Source of the DNA: Umezawaea tangerina
GTDB taxonomy: Bacteria; Actinomycetota; Actinomycetes; Mycobacteriales; Pseudonocardiaceae
Direction of reading: 5' to 3'
Assembly (NCBI RefSeq): GCF_003002815.1
Contig: NZ_PVTF01000005.1
Location: 248,001-312,000, forward strand
DNA length: 64,000 nt
Part shown: one piece after another, positions 9,199-16,930 of the stretch
How the letters are laid out: every line of letters begins with the position of its first letter
Position numbering within the stretch: position 1 is the stretch's first letter
Notes under the pieces: model-generated
Told to the model about the DNA's origin: nothing
The model's input: only the letters and a program-made list of their open reading frames with translations
Databases searched by the model: none
Translations under genes and position numbers: made by a program

Positions 9199-9968
9199 CC
9201 GCGACGGTCCAGCAGGCCGTGCTCACCTCGGAGTGGACCAAGGCCCGCACCCTCCGCTCCACGACCTGGCCGCTGCTGCTGACGGTCGTGGCCTCCGTCG
9301 GCCTGAGCGTCGCGTTCGGCCTTTACCTGCGCGGTTCCTTCGACCGCATGCCCGTGGCCGACCAACGCGGTTTCAACACCGCCGAGTTCGCGGTGGGCTC
9401 GGTCGTCTACGGCCAGATCCTGCTGGTCGCCTTCGGGGTGCTGGTGGTCTGCTCGGAGTACAGCGGCGGCACGATCCGCACCTCCCTGGCCGCCGTGCCG
9501 CGTCGCGGGACGTTCTACAGCGCCAAGGTCCTCGTCGGCACGGCGCTGGCCCTGGTGGTCTCCGCGGTCACTGTGGCCGGGGCCTACCTCGCGGCGCACG
9601 TCGCGCTGGGATCGCGCAGCGGCCCGTTGCTGGGCCCTGACGAGTCGCGGATACTCGTCGGTTCCACGCTCTACCTGACGCTGATCTGCGCGTTCTCGAT
9701 CGGGGTGGCGACGATGCTGCGCAGCGCGGCGTTGTCACTGGGCACCCTGATCCCCTTCTTCTTCGTGGTCTCCAACATCCTCGGCCACGTCCCGGTGGTG
9801 CGGGAGATCGGCCAGTACCTGCCCGACCAGGCCGGGCACCAGATCATGGTGGCGACGCCGCGACCGGACTCGCCGCTCGGCCCGTGGACCGGCCTGCTGG
9901 TCATGGCCGCCTGGGCGGTCGTGGCGCTCGGCGGCGGCTACGTGCTGCTGACCCGGCGCGACGCGTGA
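9195..9968 (+). CDS. ABC-2 type permease
   Basis: The ATG at 9195 overlaps the ATPase stop (ATGA) and is preceded by GAAGGAGG at 9181; 257 aa. About six membrane segments are visible, including PLLLTVVASVGLSVAFG, ILLVAFGVLVVCSEY and LLVMAAWAVVALGGGYVLL. The block SEYSGGTIRTSLAAVPRR is typical of this permease family. With the ATPase it forms an exporter, likely for a peptide or drug. Its position between a two-component pair and the lasso cluster makes lasso-peptide self-protection possible but unproven. Confidence 0.9.
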   Translation: MTATVQQAVLTSEWTKARTLRSTTWPLLLTVVASVGLSVAFGLYLRGSFDRMPVADQRGFNTAEFAVGSVVYGQILLVAFGVLVVCSEYSGGTIRTSLAAVPRRGTFYSAKVLVGTALALVVSAVTVAGAYLAAHVALGSRSGPLLGPDESRILVGSTLYLTLICAFSIGVATMLRSAALSLGTLIPFFFVVSNILGHVPVVREIGQYLPDQAGHQIMVATPRPDSPLGPWTGLLVMAAWAVVALGGGYVLLTRRDA

Positions 9969-10117
9969 CCGGGATTTTGGGGCAGGAGTGGGGCCGTGGT
10001 CCCACGAAACCGGGACAACGGCCGCCATACAGTCGCGTTGCCAGCCAGAACACGGGGCCTTGGTGGAGAACGGGGCCCCGGTTCGACACCTTCTAGCTTC
10101 AGGGGGGAGGAGACAAC

Positions 10118-10249
10118 ATGACCGCAGAGGACGGCGTCTACGAGCCGCCCACCGCGATCGAGGCGGGGGACTTCGCCGGCGTCACGCTGGGAATTCCGCC
10201 GGCCAGGGACCCGGTGGACTGGACGTTCTACTTCCACGCGCTCATCTGA
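10118..10249 (+). CDS. Lasso peptide precursor
   Basis: This 43-residue gene begins at ATG 10118 after the strong site GGGGGGAGGAG (10102-10112). The leader has the lasso pattern Y-x2-P...G-D-F-x3-T: Tyr8, Pro11, Gly17, Phe19 and Thr23, with Thr at position -2 before the core. The usual Leu five residues after Tyr is Ala here. The predicted core is GIPPARDPVDWTFYFHALI (19 residues, no Cys, so not a class I or III type). The only acidic residue at ring positions 7-9 is Asp7, implying a Gly1-Asp7 seven-residue macrolactam. The calculated monoisotopic mass of the cyclised core is about 2196.12 Da. The gene lies directly upstream of the cyclase, RRE and peptidase genes. Confidence 0.93.
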   Translation: MTAEDGVYEPPTAIEAGDFAGVTLGIPPARDPVDWTFYFHALI

Positions 10250-10291
10250 TCCGGTGAGACGGCGGTGGCCAGGACGCGACCGGCCACCCGC

Positions 10292-10330
10292 GGGACGACG
10301 GTAGTGGGTCGCACCCACCACCGCCGTCCC
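10292..10330 (+). terminator. Hairpin between lasso precursor and cyclase genes (possible attenuator)
   Basis: Positions 10292-10309 and 10313-10330 can form an 18-bp stem with two mismatches and a CGC loop. A smaller dyad, GTGGCC/GGCCAC, lies just before it (10265-10287). The hairpin begins 43 bp after the precursor stop. A partial terminator here would give more precursor than enzyme mRNA, as seen in other lasso clusters. Function inferred from position only. Confidence 0.6.
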
Positions 10331-10379
10331 GGCACCGAACGGTGAAGTCGCGAACCGAAGCCTTTGGGGGGAATGGACC

Positions 10380-12230
10380 ATGGACTTCCTGATGCTCCCG
10401 GATCACCCGGCGTCCGAGGGGCTGGCGCGGCGGGCCGCGCGCTTCGGAGCGGCACGGGTCGTCCCGCACGACTCCGGCCGCCCGTGGCTGGTCGGCAACT
10501 GGTCGCCAGGGGAACTGGCGCTCGTCACAGCGGGCCGACGCAGGCTGGCGGTGTTCGGCCGCACCCGGCTCGACACCGGGTCGACCGAACGCGTGCTCGG
10601 GCACGTGAACTCCTTGCACGGCCTCGACGTGGTAGCCGCGAAGCTGCCCGGCGCCGTCCACCTGCTCGCCTCCGTCGACGGCGACGTCCGCGGCCAGGGC
10701 AGCATCTCCACCGCTCGGCAGCTCTTCCACGCACAGGTCGACGGCGTGGCGGTGGCCGCCGACTCCCCTGGGCCGCTGGCCGCGCTCAGGGGCGCCGACC
10801 TGGACGAGCGGACCCTCGCGTTGCGGCTGGTGGTTCCCGCGGCCCCGTGGCCGCTGAGCCTGCGCACGATGTGGACCGGGGTGCACCAGGTCCCCGTCGG
10901 GCACTGGTTGGGGTTGACGCCGGACGGCGGGCACCGGACCGTGCGCTGGTGGCGCCCGCCCGCCGCGGACCAGCCCCTCAGCGAGGTCGCCGGGGTGCTG
11001 AGGGCGGCGTTGATGGACTCGGTCGCCGTCAGGGTCGCCGGGCGGACAACGGGGGCCGACCTGTCCGGCGGCCTCGACTCGACGAGCCTGTGTTTCCTGG
11101 CCGCGGCGGCGGGCACGGACCTGATCACCCACCACTGGCAGGCGCGGGCCGCGGCGAACGACGACACCGAGTGGGCCCGCAAGGCGGCGGCGATGCTGCC
11201 CGAGGCCCGGCACCGGGTGGTCGCCCCGAAGGACGCGCCCACCTGGTACGAGGGCCAGGGCGGTCCGGTCGACCGCGGCGACGACGTGGAGGGCCCGCTG
11301 TCCTGGGACCGCAACCGGCTGCATTCCGAGCACCAGGCACGCGCGGACGCCGCTGACGGAGCCGACACGCACCTCATCGGAGTCGGCGGCGACGAGTTGT
11401 TCAGCACCCTGCCCACCTACCTGTGGTCGTTGGTGCGCAGGCATCCGTTGCGGAGCCTGCCCGAGATCCACCACCGCAGGGTCGCCAACCGGTGGGGGCT
11501 GGCCGCGACCATCCGGGGACTGGCGGACCGGTCCCCCTTCGCCCGGTCGTTGGCCACCGCGGCGGACGTGCTCACCGATCCGCCTCCTCCGGACTCCGAT
11601 CCGGGGCTCGGCTGGGGAGGCGGGTGGCGGCGGCTGCCCACGTGGACCACTCCCGAGGCGGCCGACGCGGTGCGCGGCATGCTCCGCGAGGCGGCCGATG
11701 CGCACCCCGAACCGCTGGCAGAGGACCAGGTCCGGCACCAGATGATCGAGTACGCGGTGTACAGCGGTGGTGCGGTGCGGCAGATGCGGCTGGCGCTGGG
11801 CGGCTTCGGGGTCGACTGGGAGGCGCCGCTGCTCGACGACCGGGTCGTCGAGGCGACCCTGTCCGTCCGGATCGAGGACCGGGCGGGCAGGGGCCTCTAC
11901 AAGCCCGTCCTGGTCGAGGCGATGCGGGGTGTGCTGCCGGAAGCCGTCCTGGCCCGCCGGACCAAGGGCGAGTACAGCGCCGAGGCCTACGACGGCCTGC
12001 GCCGCAACCGCCGCGCGCTCGTCGGGATGTGCGAGGACCTGGCGCTGGGAAGGCTCGGTCTGGTCGACCACCGGCTGCTCCGCGCGGCGACGCTCGACCC
12101 CGGTGCCAAGATCGGCCAGCTGATCCACCTGGAGAACACCCTGTCCTGCGAGAACTGGCTGCGTTCGCCCAGTTCCGCCCCTCCTGGTTCGCAGTCCACC
12201 GTTCCCGCCGTGCCGATGGGAGACCTGTGA
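10380..12230 (+). CDS. Lasso peptide cyclase, asparagine-synthetase-like (C protein)
   Basis: ATG at 10380 after GGGGGGAA (10366-10373); 616 aa. The N-terminal ~200 residues resemble the glutaminase-like half of asparagine synthetase B. From about residue 228 comes the ATP-pyrophosphatase loop LSGGLDSTS, followed later by IGVGGDELFS and by RRTKGEYSAEAYDG near the end. The enzyme adenylates the ring-closing Asp side chain and joins it to the new N-terminal amine of the core. The start of the RRE gene overlaps its stop codon by one base. Confidence 0.95.
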   Translation: MDFLMLPDHPASEGLARRAARFGAARVVPHDSGRPWLVGNWSPGELALVTAGRRRLAVFGRTRLDTGSTERVLGHVNSLHGLDVVAAKLPGAVHLLASVDGDVRGQGSISTARQLFHAQVDGVAVAADSPGPLAALRGADLDERTLALRLVVPAAPWPLSLRTMWTGVHQVPVGHWLGLTPDGGHRTVRWWRPPAADQPLSEVAGVLRAALMDSVAVRVAGRTTGADLSGGLDSTSLCFLAAAAGTDLITHHWQARAAANDDTEWARKAAAMLPEARHRVVAPKDAPTWYEGQGGPVDRGDDVEGPLSWDRNRLHSEHQARADAADGADTHLIGVGGDELFSTLPTYLWSLVRRHPLRSLPEIHHRRVANRWGLAATIRGLADRSPFARSLATAADVLTDPPPPDSDPGLGWGGGWRRLPTWTTPEAADAVRGMLREAADAHPEPLAEDQVRHQMIEYAVYSGGAVRQMRLALGGFGVDWEAPLLDDRVVEATLSVRIEDRAGRGLYKPVLVEAMRGVLPEAVLARRTKGEYSAEAYDGLRRNRRALVGMCEDLALGRLGLVDHRLLRAATLDPGAKIGQLIHLENTLSCENWLRSPSSAPPGSQSTVPAVPMGDL

Positions 12231-12490
12231 TGTCCGTGGTGCTGTTGCCCGACGTGTCGGCCACCGACGTGGACGAGGGCCTGGTGCTGCTCGACCAGCG
12301 GCACGGTGGCTACTGGCTGCTCAACCGGACGGGGGCGGCCAGCCTCCGGTCGCTGTTGGCGGGGAGCACTCCCGAGGAAGCGGCGGGCCGGCTGGTCGAG
12401 AAGTACCCCGAGTCGGCCGGCCGAGCGCTGGAGGACGTGCACTCCCTGCTGGCCACCCTGACCGAGGCCCGACTGGTGGTGGCGTCATGA
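12230..12490 (+). CDS. Lasso peptide RRE protein (PqqD-like, B1)
   Basis: ATG at 12230, sharing one base with the cyclase stop TGA; 86 aa. The fold pattern is PqqD-like: DEGLVLLDQRHGGYWLLNRTG followed by helices with the TPEEAAGRLVEKYPE block. In actinobacterial lasso clusters this separate domain binds the YxxP...G..F leader motif and delivers the precursor to the peptidase. It overlaps the peptidase gene by 4 bp (ATGA). Confidence 0.93.
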   Translation: MSVVLLPDVSATDVDEGLVLLDQRHGGYWLLNRTGAASLRSLLAGSTPEEAAGRLVEKYPESAGRALEDVHSLLATLTEARLVVAS

Positions 12491-12903
12491 CCGTCCAGGT
12501 CGTGGCCGAGCCCCGCAGCAGGCTTTCCTGGAGTCGCCACGTCACCACCCGCTGCGCCGTCGCGCTGGCCCGGTTGCTGATCCTGTTGCCGCCGCTGCGG
12601 TTGCGGCAGGTGCTGCGGGTGCTCAGCCGTGGCGCCCGACCCGCGACCGCGACACAGGCGTTGCGCGCGAGACGGGCCACCGTCTCGGTCAGCGCCCGGT
12701 GCGCCGGGCACGGCTGCCTCCAGCGGTCGGTCGCCACGGTGCTGCTGTGCCGGATGAGCGGTCGGTGGCCGGACTGGTGCACCGGGGTCCGCACCCGACC
12801 GTTCCGGGCGCACGCCTGGGTCGAGGTGGACGGCGTCCCGGTCGGGGAGGTCGACGGGATGGCCGGTTTCCACCCGACGATGACCGTCCGGATCGGCTCG
12901 TGA
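12487..12903 (+). CDS. Lasso peptide leader peptidase (transglutaminase-like, B2)
   Basis: ATG at 12487; 138 aa, the usual length for split B2 proteins. The Cys-protease centre is visible: Cys77 in GHGCLQRS and His109 in FRAHAWVEVDG, with Asp115 or Asp123 available as third residue. It removes the leader after Thr-Leu so that Gly1 can be cyclised. It overlaps the next ABC gene by 4 bp (GTGA), so RRE, peptidase and exporter are translated as one coupled set. Confidence 0.93.
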   Translation: MTVQVVAEPRSRLSWSRHVTTRCAVALARLLILLPPLRLRQVLRVLSRGARPATATQALRARRATVSVSARCAGHGCLQRSVATVLLCRMSGRWPDWCTGVRTRPFRAHAWVEVDGVPVGEVDGMAGFHPTMTVRIGS

Positions 12904-13868
12904 CCGACGACGCCGTGGTCCGCGCGACCGGGCTCGGCAAGGACTACGGCGCCCGGACGGCCGTCGACGGGGTGGACCTGGAGGTGGCACCGGGGCAGGT
13001 CTTCGGTTTCCTCGGCCCGAACGGGGCGGGCAAGAGCACGACGATCGGCATGCTGTGCACGGTGATCCGCCCCACCAGGGGGCGCGCCGAGGTCGCCGGG
13101 CACGACGTCCTGCGCAGCCCGGACGAGGTCAGGCAGAACATCGGACTCCTCTTCCAGGAGTCCACTTTGGACGCCGACCTGACCGCGGTCGAGAACCTGC
13201 GCTTCCAGGCCGAGCTGTACGGGCTCCCCCGCCGCCACGCCCGCACGAGGATCGACACCATGCTCGACCTCGTCGACCTGGCGGACCGCCGCGACGACCC
13301 GGTCCGGCTGTTCTCCGGCGGCATGTGCCGACGCCTGGAGATCGCGAGAGGACTGCTGCACACGCCCAAGGTGCTATTCCTCGACGAGCCCACGACCGGA
13401 CTGGACGCGCAGACCAGGGTGGCGATCTGGGAACACCTGCACCGGATGCGCGAGGAGGCGGGCCTGACCGTCTTCCTGACCACGCACCACCTGTCGGAGG
13501 CCGAGAACTGCGACCGGATCGCGATCATCGACCGCGGCGGCGTGGTGGCCGAGGGGCCACCCGCGGCGCTGAAGGCGGTGGTCGGCACCGACCTGGTGAC
13601 GCTGCGCACCGGCGACGACCAGGCCGCCCTGCGTGCTGTGCGGACCCGGTTCGGCCTCGACGGGGACGTCGGCGCCGAGGGTCTGCGCATCCGGGCCGCC
13701 AACGGCGCCCACCTGGTCCCCCGGCTGTGCGCCGAGCTCACCGTGCCGGTCCACTCGGTGGTCGTCACCGAGCCGACGCTGGACGAGGTCTTCCTGCACC
13801 ACACCGGGCGCACCATCCGCGAACCCGGTCCGCGGACGGCGGGTCCCGCGGTCGGATCGAGGAGCTGA
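12900..13868 (+). CDS. ABC transporter ATP-binding protein of the lasso cluster
   Basis: GTG at 12900 in a GTGA overlap with the peptidase gene; 322 aa. Walker A is GPNGAGKSTT, the signature is LFSGGMCRRLEIA, Walker B is VLFLDEPTTGLDA, and the switch is LTTHHLSEAE. The last ~80 residues form the extra C-terminal domain of DrrA/NodI-type exporters. With the following permease it likely exports the mature lasso peptide and protects the producer. This differs from the fused ABC exporter (McjD type) of proteobacterial clusters. Confidence 0.93.
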   Translation: MTDDAVVRATGLGKDYGARTAVDGVDLEVAPGQVFGFLGPNGAGKSTTIGMLCTVIRPTRGRAEVAGHDVLRSPDEVRQNIGLLFQESTLDADLTAVENLRFQAELYGLPRRHARTRIDTMLDLVDLADRRDDPVRLFSGGMCRRLEIARGLLHTPKVLFLDEPTTGLDAQTRVAIWEHLHRMREEAGLTVFLTTHHLSEAENCDRIAIIDRGGVVAEGPPAALKAVVGTDLVTLRTGDDQAALRAVRTRFGLDGDVGAEGLRIRAANGAHLVPRLCAELTVPVHSVVVTEPTLDEVFLHHTGRTIREPGPRTAGPAVGSRS

Positions 13869-13871
13869 ATC

Positions 13872-14705
13872 GTGCCGAGGACAGTCGACCCCGCGGCCCC
13901 CGCACCGGTGCACACCGCGCGCCTCGGCCGGGAGCTGCGCGCGGTGCGCGTGCTGTGGCTGCGGGAGGTGATCCGGTTCGGCCGCAACCGACTGCGGGTG
14001 GCCATGGCACTCGTCGGCCCCCTGGTGTTCCTGCTGATCCTGGGCACCGGACTGAGCGCGGTGATGGGCGGCGCGGACTTCCGCGGCTACCTGTTCCCCG
14101 GAGTGCTGTTCATGGCCGTGCAGGCACCCGCCCTCGCGGTCGGCATCTCGATCGTCTGGGACCGCCAGTCCGGATTCCTGCGGCAGATGCTGGTCGCACC
14201 GGTCCGCCGCGGCGCCCTGGTGGCCGGGCTCTGCCTGGGCGGCGCGACGGCCGGCACGTTCTACGGACTGTGCGTACTGGCGCTCGCCGGAGTCGTCGGC
14301 GTGCCCTACAGCCCGCGGCTCGTCCTGGTGGTGCTCGAACTCGCCCTGATCTCCTTCACCTTCACCGCGATGGGAGTGCTCGCCGCGGTCTGCATCCGCC
14401 GCATCGAGTCCTTCCAGGTCGTCATCAACCTGGCCATGACACCGCTGCTGTTCCTGTCCGGAGCGGTCTTCCCCGCCAGTGGCCTACCGGGCTGGCTCGC
14501 CGTCGCGGTCCAAGCCAACCCGATGACCTACGCGGTCGACGCGGTGCGCCGCACGATGCCCGGTGGCACCGCCGGACTCCCCGGCGACACCGGGCCCCAG
14601 TGGTGGGGCACCACTCCCCCGCTCACCCTGGAGCTCGGCCTCGTCGCCCTCCTCGCCGCGCTCGCCGTGACCGTGGCGAGCAAGCGGTTCGCCCACACCG
14701 ACTGA
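13872..14705 (+). CDS. ABC-2 type permease of the lasso cluster
   Basis: GTG at 13872, 3 bp after the ATPase stop; 277 aa. About six membrane segments include PLVFLLILGTGLSAVMGG, LCVLALAGVVGVPY and LGLVALLAALAVTVAS. The block NLAMTPLLFLSGAVFP followed by NPMTYAVDAVR is characteristic of DrrB/NodJ permeases. It is the last gene of the lasso operon and meets the convergent epoxide hydrolase gene 38 bp on. Confidence 0.93.
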   Translation: MPRTVDPAAPAPVHTARLGRELRAVRVLWLREVIRFGRNRLRVAMALVGPLVFLLILGTGLSAVMGGADFRGYLFPGVLFMAVQAPALAVGISIVWDRQSGFLRQMLVAPVRRGALVAGLCLGGATAGTFYGLCVLALAGVVGVPYSPRLVLVVLELALISFTFTAMGVLAAVCIRRIESFQVVINLAMTPLLFLSGAVFPASGLPGWLAVAVQANPMTYAVDAVRRTMPGGTAGLPGDTGPQWWGTTPPLTLELGLVALLAALAVTVASKRFAHTD

Positions 14706-14743
14706 CAGGGCCTCGGACGGCGCACTTCGTCGACCAGGACAGG

Positions 14744-15886
14744 TCAGGAGATGCCGCGGAAGAACGTGCGGAGGTCGTCCGCGAGCAGCTTCGGCTCCTC
14801 CATCGCGGGGAAGTGGCCGCCTTCGGTGAACTCGCTCCAGTGGCCGATCATCTTCCGCGGGTCGATCGCGCGGCGCAGGAGGGGGTGGGTGTCGAACACG
14901 GCCCAGCCGGACGGCACGCCGGAGGCCATGACCAGGTCGAGTGCGGAGTGTTCGGACTCGTAGTAGAACTGCGCGCTCGACGCGCCGCTGCGGGTGAACC
15001 AGTACAGGCTGACGTTGGTGAGGAGCTGGTCGCGGTCGACCGTCTCGTCCGGCGTCCGGTAGCCGTCGCCGGACCTGGTCCGGAACTTCTCGGCGATCCA
15101 CGCGAGCTGGGCGACCGGCGAGTCGGTGAGCGCGGGGCCGATCGTGTCGGGACGGTGGTCCTGCATCAGGAGGTACCCGTGATCGGCCGCGTCCCGGGTG
15201 CGCACCGCCTCGATCTGGGCGACCTCGGCGTCGGACAGCCCCTCGGGAAAGGGGAACTTGACGCCGAGCAGGCCGAGCAACCGGGGGTCGCTGCCGATGT
15301 GCGTGCCGATGACGCGCTCGGGGTGGGTCGCCGCGAGGCGGCCGGTGGTGCCCGCGCCGACGTCTGTGCCGTGGGCCCCGAACCTGTCGTAACCGAGGCG
15401 CGTCATGATCTCGGCGTAGGCGTCGGTCGTCCGCGCCAGCTCCCAGCCGGTCCCCGACAGCGGGGTGGAGAAGCCGAAGCCGGGCAGGGCGGGGATGACC
15501 ACGTGGAACTCGTCGGTCAGCAGCGGGATGAGCCGGAGGTAGTCGACGAACGATCCCGGCCAGCCGTGGTTCAGGACCAGCGGCGTGGCCTCCGGGTTGG
15601 CCGACCGGACGTGGACGACGTGGAACGTCTGGCCGTCGACGACCGTGGTGAACTGCTCGTGCTCGTTGAGCTTCCGCTCCTGCGCACGCCAGTCGAACCC
15701 GTCGCGCCAGTACTCGGCGAGCTCCTTCAAGTACACCAAGGGGATGCCTCGGCTGAAGTCGGTGCGGTCGTCCCGGCCCGGCACGGGGATCGGCCAGCGC
15801 GTACGGGCCAGCCGGTCGCGCAGGTCGTCGACATCCGTCTGCGGGATGTCGACGCGGAACGGGGTGAGTGCGTTGTGCTCGTTCAT
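14744..15886 (-). CDS. Epoxide hydrolase family protein (EHN domain)
   Basis: The ATG at 15886 is chosen (380 aa); an upstream in-frame GTG at 15907 would add seven residues. The N-terminal ~110 residues are the EHN extension (FRVDIPQTDVDDLRDRLART). An alpha/beta-hydrolase core follows with oxyanion motif HGWPGS, nucleophile Asp in HGTDVGAG, and the final His in EGGHFPAMEEP. Such enzymes open epoxides to diols in the cytoplasm. The gene is divergent from a WYL-domain regulator at 15950, its likely controller. Confidence 0.88.
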   Translation of the reverse strand: MNEHNALTPFRVDIPQTDVDDLRDRLARTRWPIPVPGRDDRTDFSRGIPLVYLKELAEYWRDGFDWRAQERKLNEHEQFTTVVDGQTFHVVHVRSANPEATPLVLNHGWPGSFVDYLRLIPLLTDEFHVVIPALPGFGFSTPLSGTGWELARTTDAYAEIMTRLGYDRFGAHGTDVGAGTTGRLAATHPERVIGTHIGSDPRLLGLLGVKFPFPEGLSDAEVAQIEAVRTRDAADHGYLLMQDHRPDTIGPALTDSPVAQLAWIAEKFRTRSGDGYRTPDETVDRDQLLTNVSLYWFTRSGASSAQFYYESEHSALDLVMASGVPSGWAVFDTHPLLRRAIDPRKMIGHWSEFTEGGHFPAMEEPKLLADDLRTFFRGIS

Positions 15887-15949
15887 GACGCGGACGGTGC
15901 CAGGCAATGCGGAAGGCTAGGTTCCGCGATTGCTGGGATCATCGAGACC

Positions 15950-16930
15950 ATGCTGGAGACCTCGGCCCGTCTGCTCGAACTGCTGTCGCTGCTCCAGCTC
16001 AAGCGCGACTGGACGAGCCGCGAACTCGCCGACCGGCTCCACGTGAGCACGAGGACCGTGCGCGCCGACATCGGCAGGCTGCGATCCCTCGGCTACCCCG
16101 TGACCGCGCGCCCCGGTGTCGCGGGCGGCTACCGGCTGGCCGCCGGGACGGCGATGCCCCCGCTGCTGCTCGACGACGACGAGGCCGTCGCCGTCGCGGT
16201 CGGACTGGGCGCGGTCGCGACCCAGGGGCGCGGAGTCGAGGAGACGTCGCTGACCGCGCTCGCGAAGCTGGAGCAGGTGCTGCCCTCACGCCTGCGTCGG
16301 CGCGTCGAGGCCGTGCGCGAGGCGACGAGCGTCGTTCCGGGGATCGAGCCACCGCTGGACCTCTCGGTCCTCGGCGCGGTCGCCGCCGCGATCCGCGGCC
16401 ACGAACGACTCCGGTTCGGCTACACGAAACCAGGGGGCGACGAGGAGGCGCGCCACACCGAACCGCATCGGCTGGTGACCTGGGGAGCGCTCTGGTACCT
16501 GCTCGCGTGGGACCTCGACCGCGACGACTGGCGGGTCTTCCGGGTCGACCGCATGGTCCCGCGCACACCGACAGGCGCGCGGTTCCGACCGCGTGCGATC
16601 CCGCAGGACGACGTCGTCGAGTACGTCGTCGGCCGCATCAGCAAGGGGGCCTGGAAGTACCGCGCCCGTCTGCTCGTGCACACCCCCGCCGCCGAGCTCG
16701 CCGCGAAGATCCGCATCCCGGTGGACGTCGAGGTGGTCGACGAGTCCACGTGCCAGGTCGAGCTGGGCTCCGACGACCCGGACGGGCTGGCGCTGTGGTT
16801 GGCGCAGCTCGACGTCGACGTCGAGGTGGTCGACGGGGACGAGCTCGCGGTGGCGTTCGCCCGCCTCGCCACGAGGTTCCGCCGCGCGGCGGGCGACGCG
16901 CCCACCCGTGCCCTGCTCAGCCCGCCGTGA
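15950..16930 (+). CDS. HTH/WYL-domain transcriptional regulator (YafY type)
   Basis: ATG at 15950; 326 aa. The N-terminal DeoR-like helix-turn-helix reads TSRELADRLHVSTRTVRADI. The middle WYL domain has the signature residues in GALWYLLAWDLDRDDWRVF and later FRVDRM. The C-terminal ~80 residues are the WCX extension. WYL domains sense a small ligand or nucleic acid. It is divergent from the epoxide hydrolase gene (64-bp gap) and its 3' end overlaps the convergent oxidoreductase gene by 14 bp. Confidence 0.9.
   Translation: MLETSARLLELLSLLQLKRDWTSRELADRLHVSTRTVRADIGRLRSLGYPVTARPGVAGGYRLAAGTAMPPLLLDDDEAVAVAVGLGAVATQGRGVEETSLTALAKLEQVLPSRLRRRVEAVREATSVVPGIEPPLDLSVLGAVAAAIRGHERLRFGYTKPGGDEEARHTEPHRLVTWGALWYLLAWDLDRDDWRVFRVDRMVPRTPTGARFRPRAIPQDDVVEYVVGRISKGAWKYRARLLVHTPAAELAAKIRIPVDVEVVDESTCQVELGSDDPDGLALWLAQLDVDVEVVDGDELAVAFARLATRFRRAAGDAPTRALLSPP

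Noticed and set aside
10118-10249. Lasso ring closure at Asp10 (ten-residue ring)
   Set aside because: Known lasso rings have seven to nine residues; Asp7 lies within that range and is the simpler prediction.
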